From: an uncultured Lachnospiraceae bacterium
Lineage (GTDB): Bacteria; Bacillota; Clostridia; Lachnospirales; Lachnospiraceae
DNA: 31,572 nt
NCBI GenBank assembly: GCA_910588565.1
Contig: CAJUPF010000038.1
Span: 1 to 31,572, forward strand
Direction of reading: 5' to 3'
Part shown: positions 14,504 through 22,542 of the stretch, piece by piece
Layout of the letters: each line of letters starts with the position of its first letter
Numbering within the stretch: the first letter of the stretch is position 1
Translations under genes and position numbers: made by a program
The notes under the pieces: generated by a model
Databases searched by the model: none
What the model saw: only the letters and a program-made list of their open reading frames with translations
What the model was told of the DNA's origin: nothing

Positions 14504-15595
14504 ATGAGATTGTTTAGGGATAATAAATTTGTCACTGTTGTTGCGATGGGAACCGTTTTGATTATATCTGCTCCGCAGACGTTGGCTGCAACCGGGATCA
14601 GCGCAGGGATTTCGGAGCGGATGGCTGTAAATATAGAAGATGATTCCAATGTAAATGCAGGCGTTTCTTCTGTTCTGGCTGACTGTATTGATGTATCTGC
14701 CGCAAAAGCGACGATTTCTTCAGGAGAAAGTGCAGTAACCGCTTTGGGCCAGCAGGAGACAGTATGCGGTTATACGAATATTGGCATTGCCAATGTCGAA
14801 AGCAATCTGAATGTCAGAAAAGAAGCCAGTGAAGAATCAGAGCTTGCGGGTAAACTGCCAAGGGACGCCGGCTGTGAGATATTGGGAACCGAAGGGGAAT
14901 GGAGCCAGATTCAGTCTGGTGAAGTGACCGGATATGTCAAGTCAGAGTTTTTGCTGACAGGCAAAGAAGCAAGGGATTATGCGCCGCAGATCAGCTCTGC
15001 AATTGCAACCTGTACGGCGGATACGCTTCGCGTCAGGGAAGAACCCAATACGGAGAGTACGATTTTAGCCCTTATGCCCAATGGGGAAGAAGTAGAGGTT
15101 TTAGAAGATCAGGGAGACTGGATTAAGGTCAGCGTTGACAATGAAGAAGGATATGTCAAGGCGGATTATGTGACAGTATCCAATGAACTGACCAAGGCTA
15201 TGACGATGACTGAGGTCAGATATGGACAGGGTGTTTCTGACGTTAAGGTGGATCTGGTGTCTTATGCATGTCAGTTTATTGGAAATCCATATGTCTGGGG
15301 CGGTACCAGCCTGACGAATGGAGCGGACTGTTCCGGGTTTACGTTGTCGATATTTGCAAAATATGGTATCTATCTGCCTCATTCTGCAGCAGCACAGGCG
15401 AATTGCGGCAGAAGAGTCAGCGCAAGCGAAGCTCAGCCGGGAGATCTGTTCTTCTATGGAGGCGGACGGATCAGCCATGTGGCGATTTATATTGGAAACG
15501 GCCAGATTGTACATGCAAGTACCAGAAGAACCGGGATTAAGATTTCCAATGCTTATTATCGGTCACCGGTTTGTGTAGTTCGGCTGTTAGATTAA
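14504..15595 (+). CDS. Secreted NlpC/P60 peptidoglycan endopeptidase with two SH3 domains
   Basis: The 363-residue protein has a signal peptide (hydrophobic VVAMGTVLIISAPQTLAA, residues about 11-28). Two bacterial SH3 domains follow, at about 86-150 (NLNVRKEAS...GYVKSEFL) and 166-226 (TLRVREEPN...GYVKADYV). The NlpC/P60 domain runs from about 243 to the end. Catalytic residues are visible: Cys276 in DCSGF, His325 in SHVAIYIG and His337 in VHAS. Such enzymes cut D-Glu/m-DAP-type links in cell-wall peptides, and SH3 domains help wall binding. The gene has its own consensus promoter and a terminator, TTAGGAGG before the ATG, and is a separate unit. Its function in separation or turnover is inferred. 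Confidence 0.95.
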   Translation: MRLFRDNKFVTVVAMGTVLIISAPQTLAATGISAGISERMAVNIEDDSNVNAGVSSVLADCIDVSAAKATISSGESAVTALGQQETVCGYTNIGIANVESNLNVRKEASEESELAGKLPRDAGCEILGTEGEWSQIQSGEVTGYVKSEFLLTGKEARDYAPQISSAIATCTADTLRVREEPNTESTILALMPNGEEVEVLEDQGDWIKVSVDNEEGYVKADYVTVSNELTKAMTMTEVRYGQGVSDVKVDLVSYACQFIGNPYVWGGTSLTNGADCSGFTLSIFAKYGIYLPHSAAAQANCGRRVSASEAQPGDLFFYGGGRISHVAIYIGNGQIVHASTRRTGIKISNAYYRSPVCVVRLLD

Positions 15596-15619
15596 ACAGT
15601 AAGAGAATTGTAGCAGAGA

Positions 15620-15659
15620 AACACATATCAGATAAAACAGATCTGGTATGTGTTTTTTT
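15620..15659 (+). terminator. Terminator after the NlpC/P60 gene
   Basis: A 14-bp stem (15620-15633 with 15641-15654, one G-U) and a 7-nt loop, followed by a run of seven T. Confidence 0.92.
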
Positions 15660-15668
15660 ATATTATAC

Positions 15669-15697
15669 TTGTATCTGTCCGATATCTTTGATAAGAT
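15669..15697 (+). promoter_or_regulatory. Possible promoter of the secreted paralogue pair
   Basis: TTGTAT (15669-15674), 17-nt spacer, TAAGAT (15692-15697), directly after the preceding terminator and about 40 bp before the start codon. The boxes are weaker than those of neighbouring genes. Confidence 0.45.
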
Positions 15698-15737
15698 AAA
15701 ACAGTAAGTTTTTCCAATTAAATCACAGGAGGTTTTT

Positions 15738-16460
15738 ATGAAAAAGGAAAAAAAGCGAATTATCTGTGTTTTGTTTGCAGTCTGCATGATTGTGACGGCT
15801 CTGATGATTCCGGACACAAAGGCAGCGGCGGCTGCGGCTGCGAAAAAGGTACATATTGGCGTGAAACAGACCTGGTCAGAGGGAATCGAGGTAACCTTGG
15901 AAAAAGGAGAGTATAAGATTGCCAATTTGAAGACATCCGGCAAGAATCTCTATGCGCGTATCACCTATACGCATTCCTATCATGATAGCGCGGGAACTGC
16001 GACAATTAATATGTACGCGAAGAAAAAGGGCAAATATACGGTTTCTTTTGATGTGGTAGATCGGCAGAACAGAAAGACAACTTCCCACAAGGCAACGGTA
16101 TATGCTTATGATGACAATCCGGTTAAGAAAGTTACCTTTGACGGCGAAGATACTTTTTACAGGATTTCTTCAAAAGCGAAAGGCAGGTTTAAAGTGACGA
16201 TGACAAAAGGCTACAGCCTGCAGTCGATTAAAGTGACGACTTACGATAAGTCCGGCAAGGCGGTAACGAAGAAGTTAAAGAATGGAAGCAGCGTCACGCT
16301 TGGCAAGTACCGGTATAAGAACGCTTACGGCAGCGGCGCTGCAGAAAACTGGCATGCAGGCCTGCTTGCAACGACGAATTTTGAGATTACCTACAAAGAT
16401 AAATATACCAAACAATCCAGGACAACCAATTATATGCTGTACCGTGTCCCAAAGAATTAG
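15738..16460 (+). CDS. Secreted protein of unknown function, first of a tandem paralogue pair
   Basis: The 240-residue product starts with a clear signal peptide (Lys-rich n-region, hydrophobic IICVLFAVCMIVTALMI, then an Ala run after PDTKA). The mature part is basic, rich in Lys, Thr and Tyr, and alternates beta-strand-like segments. One example is INMYAKKKGKYTVSFDV, which resembles Ig/PKD-like sandwich repeats. A second module begins near VKKVTFDGEDTFYRISSKAKGRF and continues to LGKYRYKN. It ends YMLYRVPKN. I recognise no family. The next gene encodes a paralogue with matching blocks throughout. AGGAGG precedes the ATG. A surface or matrix role is a guess. Confidence 0.8.
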   Translation: MKKEKKRIICVLFAVCMIVTALMIPDTKAAAAAAAKKVHIGVKQTWSEGIEVTLEKGEYKIANLKTSGKNLYARITYTHSYHDSAGTATINMYAKKKGKYTVSFDVVDRQNRKTTSHKATVYAYDDNPVKKVTFDGEDTFYRISSKAKGRFKVTMTKGYSLQSIKVTTYDKSGKAVTKKLKNGSSVTLGKYRYKNAYGSGAAENWHAGLLATTNFEITYKDKYTKQSRTTNYMLYRVPKN

Positions 16461-16484
16461 GAAACAGAGAGGAGGAACTGTTTT

Positions 16485-17267
16485 ATGTGTACATTAAAAA
16501 GAATGGCCGGACTGATTTTTTCGGTATGCCTTATGGCTGCAGTGATGATTGTTCCGGATACGGCAGCTTATGCCAAGGCGTCAGTATCATCCCAGTCAGT
16601 TGATATGACGCCGGAATTTCAGAACCCTGATATTATTGAGATTACCTATGACGCTGCGAATGCACAGCTGAAACATATTAAGACAAATAACAAAAATCTG
16701 ATTGCGCGGCAGACGTATCAGAAGAACCGCAAAGAGGCAGACCGATGGGATAAAGAAAATCCCTATGGATGCGCGAAGATTGGCCTGTATGCGAAAAAGA
16801 CAGGAACATATAAAGTGACGTTTGACGTATATGCTGGCGGCAAAAAAGCGAGTTCTCATTCTGTAAATGTGTTTGTACGGAGCAATACAGATACGGATTA
16901 TCCGATTAAGAAAGCGACATTTGCGGGTAAGACAGAGTTTTACGGAGTGACAGGCAAGAAAAGCGGCAAGTTTAAAGTAACGATGAATAAGAATTATAAA
17001 CTGAAGAAAATCGAAGTAAGGACATATGACAAAAACGGCAGGGAAGTGGTAAAGACGGTTAAGAACGGCGCAAAGATTACGCTTGGCGCCTATGCGTATA
17101 AGTATGAAAATGATTATAGCTATCATTCTTCTTACAACAGTTCCTGGTATTACGATCTAAGCACACGGTTATTTGCGGAGACGTCTGTCCGGGTGTATTA
17201 TCAGAACACAAAGACAAATGCAGAAAGCTCTGCTTCTTACACACTTTACCGTAAGCCGAAAAATTAA
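16485..17267 (+). CDS. Secreted protein of unknown function, second of the tandem paralogue pair
   Basis: The 260-residue product has a signal peptide (hydrophobic MAGLIFSVCLMAAVMIV then PDTAAYA). Its body aligns by eye with the preceding protein: YAKKTGTYKVTFDVYAGGKK, then PIKKATFAGKTEFYGVTGKKSGKFKVTM, IEVRTYDKNGREVVKTVKNG and LGAYAYK, with the end YTLYRKPKN. The family is unknown to me. It follows its paralogue by 24 bp with GAGGAGG before the ATG, so the two are surely cotranscribed. No terminator is seen after it; the rpsO promoter begins 7 bp beyond the stop. Confidence 0.8.
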   Translation: MCTLKRMAGLIFSVCLMAAVMIVPDTAAYAKASVSSQSVDMTPEFQNPDIIEITYDAANAQLKHIKTNNKNLIARQTYQKNRKEADRWDKENPYGCAKIGLYAKKTGTYKVTFDVYAGGKKASSHSVNVFVRSNTDTDYPIKKATFAGKTEFYGVTGKKSGKFKVTMNKNYKLKKIEVRTYDKNGREVVKTVKNGAKITLGAYAYKYENDYSYHSSYNSSWYYDLSTRLFAETSVRVYYQNTKTNAESSASYTLYRKPKN

Positions 17268-17273
17268 AAACTG

Positions 17274-17302
17274 TTTACAAAGCATACTGTTTGTGGTAGA
17301 AT
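17274..17302 (+). promoter_or_regulatory. Promoter of rpsO-pnp
   Basis: TTTACA (17274-17279), 17-nt spacer, TAGAAT (17297-17302), giving a 5' leader of about 95 nt before rpsO. Confidence 0.8.
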
Positions 17303-17308
17303 ATTGGA

Positions 17309-17378
17309 GTATGAGTTTAGCCCGTATTCGGTAAATGGACACTCCGACCTTTTGCTGAGTATCATACGACAGATGGGC
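17309..17378 (+). promoter_or_regulatory. rpsO leader RNA with pseudoknot (S15 autoregulation candidate)
   Basis: GTATGA (17309-17314) pairs with TCATAC (17362-17367). Inside that loop, GCCC (17320-17323) can pair with GGGC (17375-17378) outside it, an H-type pseudoknot. A small hairpin TCGG/CCGA (17328-17331 with 17344-17347) lies within. The last element sits about 16 nt before the AGGAGG of rpsO. Several unrelated S15-binding leaders are known upstream of rpsO in different bacteria, some using a pseudoknot, so autoregulation by S15 is the natural reading. Binding is not shown here. Confidence 0.65.
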
Positions 17379-17404
17379 GATTAAAAATAACAGGAGGATT
17401 TATT

Positions 17405-17671
17405 ATGATCGCAAAAGAAAAGAAACAGGCAATTATTGCAGAGTACGGCAGGACACCCGGAGATACAGGTTCACCGGAAGTCCAGATCGCTATTTTAACT
17501 GCACGAATCCAGGAGCTGACTGAGCATTTAAAGGTGAATCCGAAGGATCATCATTCCAGAAGAGGACTTCTGAAAATGGTAGGACAGCGTCGTGGCTTAT
17601 TGGCGTACTTAAAGAAGGTGGATATCGAAAGATATCGTTCTTTGATTGAACGTTTAGGAATCAGAAAATAA
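17405..17671 (+). CDS. rpsO: 30S ribosomal protein S15
   Basis: The 88-residue protein is the standard S15 length with family signatures GDTGSPEVQIAILTARIQELTEHLK, then HHSRRGLLKMVGQRRGLLAYLK and the end RYRSLIERLGIRK. It binds 16S rRNA helices 20-22 early in 30S assembly. CAGGAGG precedes the ATG. It is followed by pnp, as in most bacteria. The usual upstream neighbour, ribF, is separated from it by three genes for secreted proteins. Confidence 0.98.
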   Translation: MIAKEKKQAIIAEYGRTPGDTGSPEVQIAILTARIQELTEHLKVNPKDHHSRRGLLKMVGQRRGLLAYLKKVDIERYRSLIERLGIRK

Positions 17672-17680
17672 TGTATTCCC

Positions 17681-17715
17681 CAAAATAGAGTGGAATTATT
17701 TTCCACTCTATTTTG
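17681..17715 (+). terminator. Hairpin after rpsO, terminator-like
   Basis: A perfect 15-bp stem (17681-17695 with 17701-17715) with loop TTATT. Its T-rich right arm ends CTATTTTG without a long T-tract, so it may attenuate rather than fully end transcription into pnp. Confidence 0.7.
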
Positions 17716-17723
17716 AATGTAAG

Positions 17724-17798
17724 GCAGAAGATGGCGCCGAGACCACTGATATGCATACTTTTAGGGGTATGTATATCAGTAGTTTCGGAATCTTCTGC
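17724..17798 (+). other. Very long hairpin in the pnp leader (RNase III-site candidate)
   Basis: GCAGAAGAT (17724-17732) pairs perfectly with ATCTTCTGC (17790-17798). After a 4/1 internal loop, 17737-17758 pairs with 17767-17788 in 22 positions with one C-A mismatch and two G-U pairs, closing an 8-nt loop. In total there are about 30 base pairs. In E. coli and Streptomyces an rpsO-pnp intercistronic stem is cut by RNase III and, in E. coli, mediates PNPase autoregulation. This stem stands in the equivalent place, 58 bp before pnp. Confidence 0.8.
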
Positions 17799-17856
17799 TA
17801 TTGTATGTTGAAGATATCTGAATTGCAGAGGCAGAAAATGAAGAAGGAGAAAAAAT

Positions 17857-19953
17857 ATGTACAAAAGTTTTTCAATGGAACTTGCCGGCAGGACGCTTAC
17901 CGTAGATGTGGACAGAGTCGGCAAACAGGCGAATGGATGTGCGTTTATGCACTATGGTGAGACGACCGTATTATCTACGGCAACGGCTTCGGACAAGCCC
18001 AGGGATGGTATTGACTTCTTTCCGCTGAGTGTGGAATTTGAAGAAAAATTATATGCAGTAGGCAAAATTCCGGGAGGATTTAACAAGAGGGAAGGAAAAG
18101 CATCAGAGAATGCAGTTCTGACAGCCCGTGTGATTGATCGTCCTATGCGGCCGCTGTTTCCCAAAGATTACCGGAATGATGTGACGCTGAACAACATGGT
18201 TATGAGCGTAGACCCAGAATGCCGCCCGGAGCTTGTGGCGATGTTAGGAGCTGCAATTTCCACCAGCATTTCCGATATTCCGTTTGACGGTCCCTGCGCT
18301 ATGACACAGGTAGGTATGGCCGACGGCACATTTATTGTCAATCCTTCCCAGTCCCAGTGGGATAGCGGGGATTTGAAACTGACGGTAGCTTCCACTTCAG
18401 AGAAAGTGATTATGATTGAGGCCGGAGCTAATGAAATCCCGGAGGATAAGATGATTGAAGCGATTTATATGGCACATGATATCAATCAGACCATTATTGC
18501 TTTTATCAACCAGATTGTGGCAGAAGTGGGCAAGCCGAAACATACCTATACAAGCTGCGCAATCCCGGAAGAGATGTTTGAAGAGATCAAAAAGCTTGTT
18601 CCGCCGGAAGAGATGGAGGAAGCGGTTTTTACAGATGTAAAACAGGTCAGAGAAGAAAATATCAGAAGCATTACAGAGAAGCTGGCAGAAGCTTTTGCGG
18701 AAAACGAAGAATGGCTGGCTGTATTGGATGAGGCTGTTTACCAGTATCAGAAGAAGACTGTCCGTAAGATGATTTTGAAAGATCATAAGCGTCCGGACGG
18801 ACGCGCGATTGATCAGATCCGTCCTCTGGCGGCAGAAGTGGATCTGATCCCAAGGGTGCATGGCTCGGCGATGTTTACCAGAGGACAGACTCAGATTTGC
18901 GATGTTGTAACCTTAGCTCCTCTGTCTGAGATTCAGAGAGTGGACGGGCTGGATGAAAATATTACGGAAAAGCGCTATATGCATCACTATAATTTCCCGT
19001 CCTATTCGGTTGGAGAGACGAAACCTTCGAGAGGGCCGGGACGGCGTGAAATCGGCCATGGCGCGCTGGCAGAGCGGGCGCTGCTTCCGGTGCTTCCTTC
19101 TGTTGAGGACTTTCCGTATGCAATCCGTGCGGTGTCTGAGACATTTGAATCGAATGGCTCGACTTCTATGGCGTCTACCTGCGCATCCTGTATGTCCCTG
19201 ATGGCTGCGGGCGTTCCTATTACGAAGATGGTTGCCGGTATTTCCTGTGGGCTTGTAACCGGGGATACGGATGAGGATTATCTGGTGCTGACAGATATCC
19301 AGGGGCTGGAAGATTTCTTTGGCGATATGGATTTTAAAGTAACCGGAACCAAAGACGGTATTACAGCAATCCAGATGGATATCAAGATTCATGGGCTGAC
19401 CAGGGCAATTGTAGAAGAAGCGATTGCAAGAACCAGGGAAGCAAGATTTTTCATTATGGATGAATGCATGTCCAAAGCGATTGCAGAGCCCAGGAAGGAA
19501 ATCAGCCAGTATGCGCCCAAGATTGTGCAGATCCAGGTAGATCCGGCTAAGATTGGCGATATCGTCGGCCAGAGAGGGAAAACGATTAACGAGATTATTG
19601 ATCGTACCGGCGTAAAGATTGATATTACAGATGACGGTTCTGTTTCTGTATGCGGCACGGATCAGGCTGCAATTGACCGCGCAGTGGAAATGATCCAGAT
19701 TATTGTAACTGATTTTGAGGCGGGACAGATTTTTAAAGGGAAAGTTATCAGTATCAAAGAATTTGGCGCATTTGTAGAATTCGCACCAGGAAAAGAAGGA
19801 ATGATTCATATTTCCAAGATTTCCAGAGAGAGAATTAACCGGGTAGAGGATGTTCTGACCCTTGGCGATAAGGTGACCGTAGTATGTCTTGGCAAAGATA
19901 AGATGGGCAGAATCAGCTTTTCTATGAAAGACGTTCCAAAGAACAGGAATTGA
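17857..19953 (+). CDS. pnp: Polynucleotide phosphorylase
   Basis: The 698-residue 3'-5' phosphorolytic exoribonuclease has the full layout. The first RNase PH-like domain (about 10-140) has GGFNKREGKASENAVLTARVIDRPMRPLF. An all-helical domain follows, then the second, catalytic RNase PH domain (about 310-530) with RPDGRAIDQIRPLAAEV and PSRGPGRREIGHGALAERAL. The KH domain has IGDIVGQRGKTINEIIDRTG (about 567-586). The C-terminal S1 domain has GKVISIKEFGAFVEFAPGKEGMIHIS. AGAAGGAG lies 8 nt before the ATG. No separate promoter is evident, so expression should come through rpsO and the hairpins between them. Confidence 0.98.
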   Translation: MYKSFSMELAGRTLTVDVDRVGKQANGCAFMHYGETTVLSTATASDKPRDGIDFFPLSVEFEEKLYAVGKIPGGFNKREGKASENAVLTARVIDRPMRPLFPKDYRNDVTLNNMVMSVDPECRPELVAMLGAAISTSISDIPFDGPCAMTQVGMADGTFIVNPSQSQWDSGDLKLTVASTSEKVIMIEAGANEIPEDKMIEAIYMAHDINQTIIAFINQIVAEVGKPKHTYTSCAIPEEMFEEIKKLVPPEEMEEAVFTDVKQVREENIRSITEKLAEAFAENEEWLAVLDEAVYQYQKKTVRKMILKDHKRPDGRAIDQIRPLAAEVDLIPRVHGSAMFTRGQTQICDVVTLAPLSEIQRVDGLDENITEKRYMHHYNFPSYSVGETKPSRGPGRREIGHGALAERALLPVLPSVEDFPYAIRAVSETFESNGSTSMASTCASCMSLMAAGVPITKMVAGISCGLVTGDTDEDYLVLTDIQGLEDFFGDMDFKVTGTKDGITAIQMDIKIHGLTRAIVEEAIARTREARFFIMDECMSKAIAEPRKEISQYAPKIVQIQVDPAKIGDIVGQRGKTINEIIDRTGVKIDITDDGSVSVCGTDQAAIDRAVEMIQIIVTDFEAGQIFKGKVISIKEFGAFVEFAPGKEGMIHISKISRERINRVEDVLTLGDKVTVVCLGKDKMGRISFSMKDVPKNRN

Positions 19954-20010
19954 TAGTAAAAGTAAAGCCGGAAAGCTGAACGGATACAATTGAGATTATA
20001 AAGGATAAAG

Positions 20011-20048
20011 CAATCACTTGTTATATAGAGCAGGTGATTGTTTTTTTT
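20011..20048 (+). terminator. Terminator after pnp
   Basis: A 10-bp stem, CAATCACTTG (20011-20020) with CAGGTGATTG (20031-20040), a 10-nt loop and eight T. Confidence 0.93.
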
Positions 20049-20065
20049 ATCAAATCAGGTATAAT
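20038..20065 (+). promoter_or_regulatory. Possible promoter of the GH43 gene
   Basis: TTGTTT (20038-20043, overlapping the T-tract of the pnp terminator), 16-nt spacer, and a perfect TATAAT (20060-20065). It would give a leader of about 100 nt, in which I see no further strong structure. Confidence 0.5.
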
Positions 20066-20175
20066 TGTAATAGAAATAAGAATCAGGAACGTATAGGGCA
20101 ATATGGACATAGCTGAAACGATTGTGCAAAACGAATGGATTAAAATTTTAAATACGCTTTAGGAGGTTTTTTATT

Positions 20176-22536
20176 ATGCAAATGACGTTTATACGCCGCG
20201 CAGCCACGGCGTTTTTGGCTGCAGTTTTCGTGGCTTCTTCTGTACCGGAGCAATCAGCGGCAGAAAGTGTTTTGCCAATGGAACCTGCTGCCGATACGGA
20301 ATCATCACAGGAGCTTTCCCGTGTATCGGTGCATGATCCGTCTGTTATTAAGGCGGATGGCACATACTATCTTTTTGGCACGCACCTTGCCGATGCCAAA
20401 TCCACAGATCTGATCCGCTGGACACAGATGAATCCGGACTGGAATGCCCGTGGGGATGACAGCTGGAAGCAGGATTCCGTATATGGGGAAGTTCTGGAAA
20501 ATCTGTCCGAGTCGTTTGCCTGGGCAGGTTATAATGACGGGGATACGGCAAATGGCGGTCTGGGCGTCTGGGCGCCGGATGTTACGTATAATCCTTACTA
20601 TTTGTGGGAAGACGGCTCAAAGGGCGCATATATGCTTTATTACAGCGCTTCTTCGACCTGGAAGCGCTCCTGTATTGGCTATGCGGTTTCAAAAGTGGTG
20701 GAGGGGCCATATCAGCATATCGATACGATTATCTATTCTGGCTTTACCAAAACCGGAGAAGTGGATCATGGATTGGGAGGGCCTTTCAGCCACAGCGACA
20801 GAAATACAAAATGGGATAACCATTATCTGAATTTGTCAGAGCTGATCGAAGCGGGCAGACTGTCCGGTATCAGCGACAACTGGTTTACCTCAACTGGCGG
20901 CTGGCGGGAAGCCTATGCGCCCAATGCCATTGACCCTACGGTGTTTTTTGACAAACATGACAATATGTATATGGTATATGGCTCCTGGTCTGGAGGTCTT
21001 TTTATTCATGAACTGGAGAAAACGACAGGAGCTGTAAAGTATCCGGGGGAGGACAGCACAGAATCCGTTTCCGGAAATTTTACGGACCGTTATTTTGGAA
21101 CCCACATTGCGGGCGGCAACCATCAGTCCGGAGAGGGCGCCTATATTCTCTATGATGCGGAGACAGATTATTATTATCTGTATGAAACTTATGGGGGCTT
21201 GTTATCCGGGGGCGGCTATAATATGCGTCTGTTCCGCTCAAAACATGTCTATGGCCCATATCTGGACGCAATGGGCAATAACGCTAAGGACAGTGGCCGG
21301 GACAATGAGAAATATGGAATTAAGCTAATTGGAAATTACGCGTTTTTGGATCAGCCGGGGTATCGTGCGGCAGGTCATTGCTCCGCATTGATTGATGAAG
21401 ACGGGCAGCGGTACTTGTTTTACCATCAGAGGTTTGATTTGCCCGAAAACCAGCATGAAGGGCATCAGATCCGCGTGCGGAAGCAATACATGAACGAAGA
21501 TCAGTGGCCGGTGCCTTCCGTCTACGAATATCTGGGGGAAACAGCAGGGCATTATGACAGAGAAGATGTGGTTGGAAGCTATGAGCTGATTGATCATGGC
21601 ACACTTACAAATGGGGATATGATTGGTTCCCAAAAGCTGGAACTTTACGCAGACGGGACAACTGGCGGAGCCAGGCTGGGGACATGGGAAATGTCTGCAG
21701 GGGAAGGCAAAGATTACGATTATATTACCCTTCGTTTCGATGGGGTTGTGTATAAAGGCGTACTCAGCAGGCAGAGAAATGAGGAGACCCCGTCAAAAGA
21801 AGTCCTGACATTTTCCGCCATAGGAAACAATAATACCTGTCTGTGGGGAAGTGGGGAAAAAGAGATTGCAGCAAAGCCAGAGCCTGATCCAGATCCAACG
21901 CCAGACCCGGATACTGGAACCAAACCAACGCCAGCCCCGGATTCTGGGACAAGTACGAATCCAGCGGAAAAAGAGGACTCTGTACCGGTGCAGAAATCAT
22001 TACAGGAGATTTCCGTAAAAGCAGAGTTTAAGAAAACGTATGGATGCAAAGCGTTTTCCCTGAATGCCAAACTAAAACAAGGAGATGGGGTATTAAGCTA
22101 TGTTTCCAGACAGCCCTCTATCGCTTCCATAGACAAAACGACAGGGACAGTTACGATCAAAGGAACCGGGATTGCCAAAATCGTAATCACAGCTTCTGAA
22201 ACCAAGGCCTGTCAGAAAGCAGCAAAGATTGTAACAATAAAGGCTGCGCCCCAAAAAGTCACTTTCACAGAAGTAAAAAGCAAAGCTGCCAAGAAGGCGG
22301 TTCTGAAATGGAAAAAAGTGAAGAAAGCCAGCGGATATCAGATCCAGTATGCCGCCAATGCCAGATTCCGATCCTCTCGTATCAGTTCTGTTCCAAAAGG
22401 CAGTGCGAAATCAACCGTCATATCCAGGCTGAAAAGGAAAAAGACCTGGTATTTCCGCGTCAGGGCATACAAAAAATCAGGGAATACATTGGTATATGGA
22501 GCGTATAGTAAAGTCCGGAAGGTAAAAGTGAAGTAA
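20176..22536 (+). CDS. Secreted GH43 arabinanase-like glycoside hydrolase with C-terminal Ig-like and Fn3-like domains
   Basis: The 786-residue protein has a signal peptide (about 1-29, hydrophobic AATAFLAAVFVASSV). The five-bladed GH43 domain follows (about 50-455). The expected carboxylates are present: Asp54 in SVHDPSV, Asp253 in NAIDPTVFF and Glu337 in YETYGG. GVWAPDVTYN and the long GGNHQSGEGAYILYD stretch resemble extracellular endo-1,5-alpha-L-arabinanases. A beta-barrel domain (about 458-560) fits the GH43_C module of those enzymes. Then come a Pro/Asp/Thr linker (564-600), a bacterial Ig-like domain (608-688) and a fibronectin-III-like domain (about 690-786). The arabinan substrate is an inference, as GH43 covers xylosidases too. 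TTAGGAGG precedes the ATG. Confidence 0.9.
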   Translation: MQMTFIRRAATAFLAAVFVASSVPEQSAAESVLPMEPAADTESSQELSRVSVHDPSVIKADGTYYLFGTHLADAKSTDLIRWTQMNPDWNARGDDSWKQDSVYGEVLENLSESFAWAGYNDGDTANGGLGVWAPDVTYNPYYLWEDGSKGAYMLYYSASSTWKRSCIGYAVSKVVEGPYQHIDTIIYSGFTKTGEVDHGLGGPFSHSDRNTKWDNHYLNLSELIEAGRLSGISDNWFTSTGGWREAYAPNAIDPTVFFDKHDNMYMVYGSWSGGLFIHELEKTTGAVKYPGEDSTESVSGNFTDRYFGTHIAGGNHQSGEGAYILYDAETDYYYLYETYGGLLSGGGYNMRLFRSKHVYGPYLDAMGNNAKDSGRDNEKYGIKLIGNYAFLDQPGYRAAGHCSALIDEDGQRYLFYHQRFDLPENQHEGHQIRVRKQYMNEDQWPVPSVYEYLGETAGHYDREDVVGSYELIDHGTLTNGDMIGSQKLELYADGTTGGARLGTWEMSAGEGKDYDYITLRFDGVVYKGVLSRQRNEETPSKEVLTFSAIGNNNTCLWGSGEKEIAAKPEPDPDPTPDPDTGTKPTPAPDSGTSTNPAEKEDSVPVQKSLQEISVKAEFKKTYGCKAFSLNAKLKQGDGVLSYVSRQPSIASIDKTTGTVTIKGTGIAKIVITASETKACQKAAKIVTIKAAPQKVTFTEVKSKAAKKAVLKWKKVKKASGYQIQYAANARFRSSRISSVPKGSAKSTVISRLKRKKTWYFRVRAYKKSGNTLVYGAYSKVRKVKVK

Positions 22537-22542
22537 TTGTTT

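Noticed and set aside
16282..16497. Small plus-strand open frame at the end of the first secreted paralogue
   Set aside because: It overlaps real genes in another frame, with no ribosome site and no recognisable product.
18913..19989. 358-codon minus-strand open frame opposite pnp
   Set aside because: It is the shadow of a long conserved gene, with no ribosome site and a composition rich in Arg, His, Asn and Cys without any domain.
20112..20140. cre-like catabolite site before the GH43 gene (CTGAAACG and TGCAAAACG strings)
   Set aside because: Spacing within the consensus TG-N-AA-N-CG is off by one base in both strings, so I do not call it.
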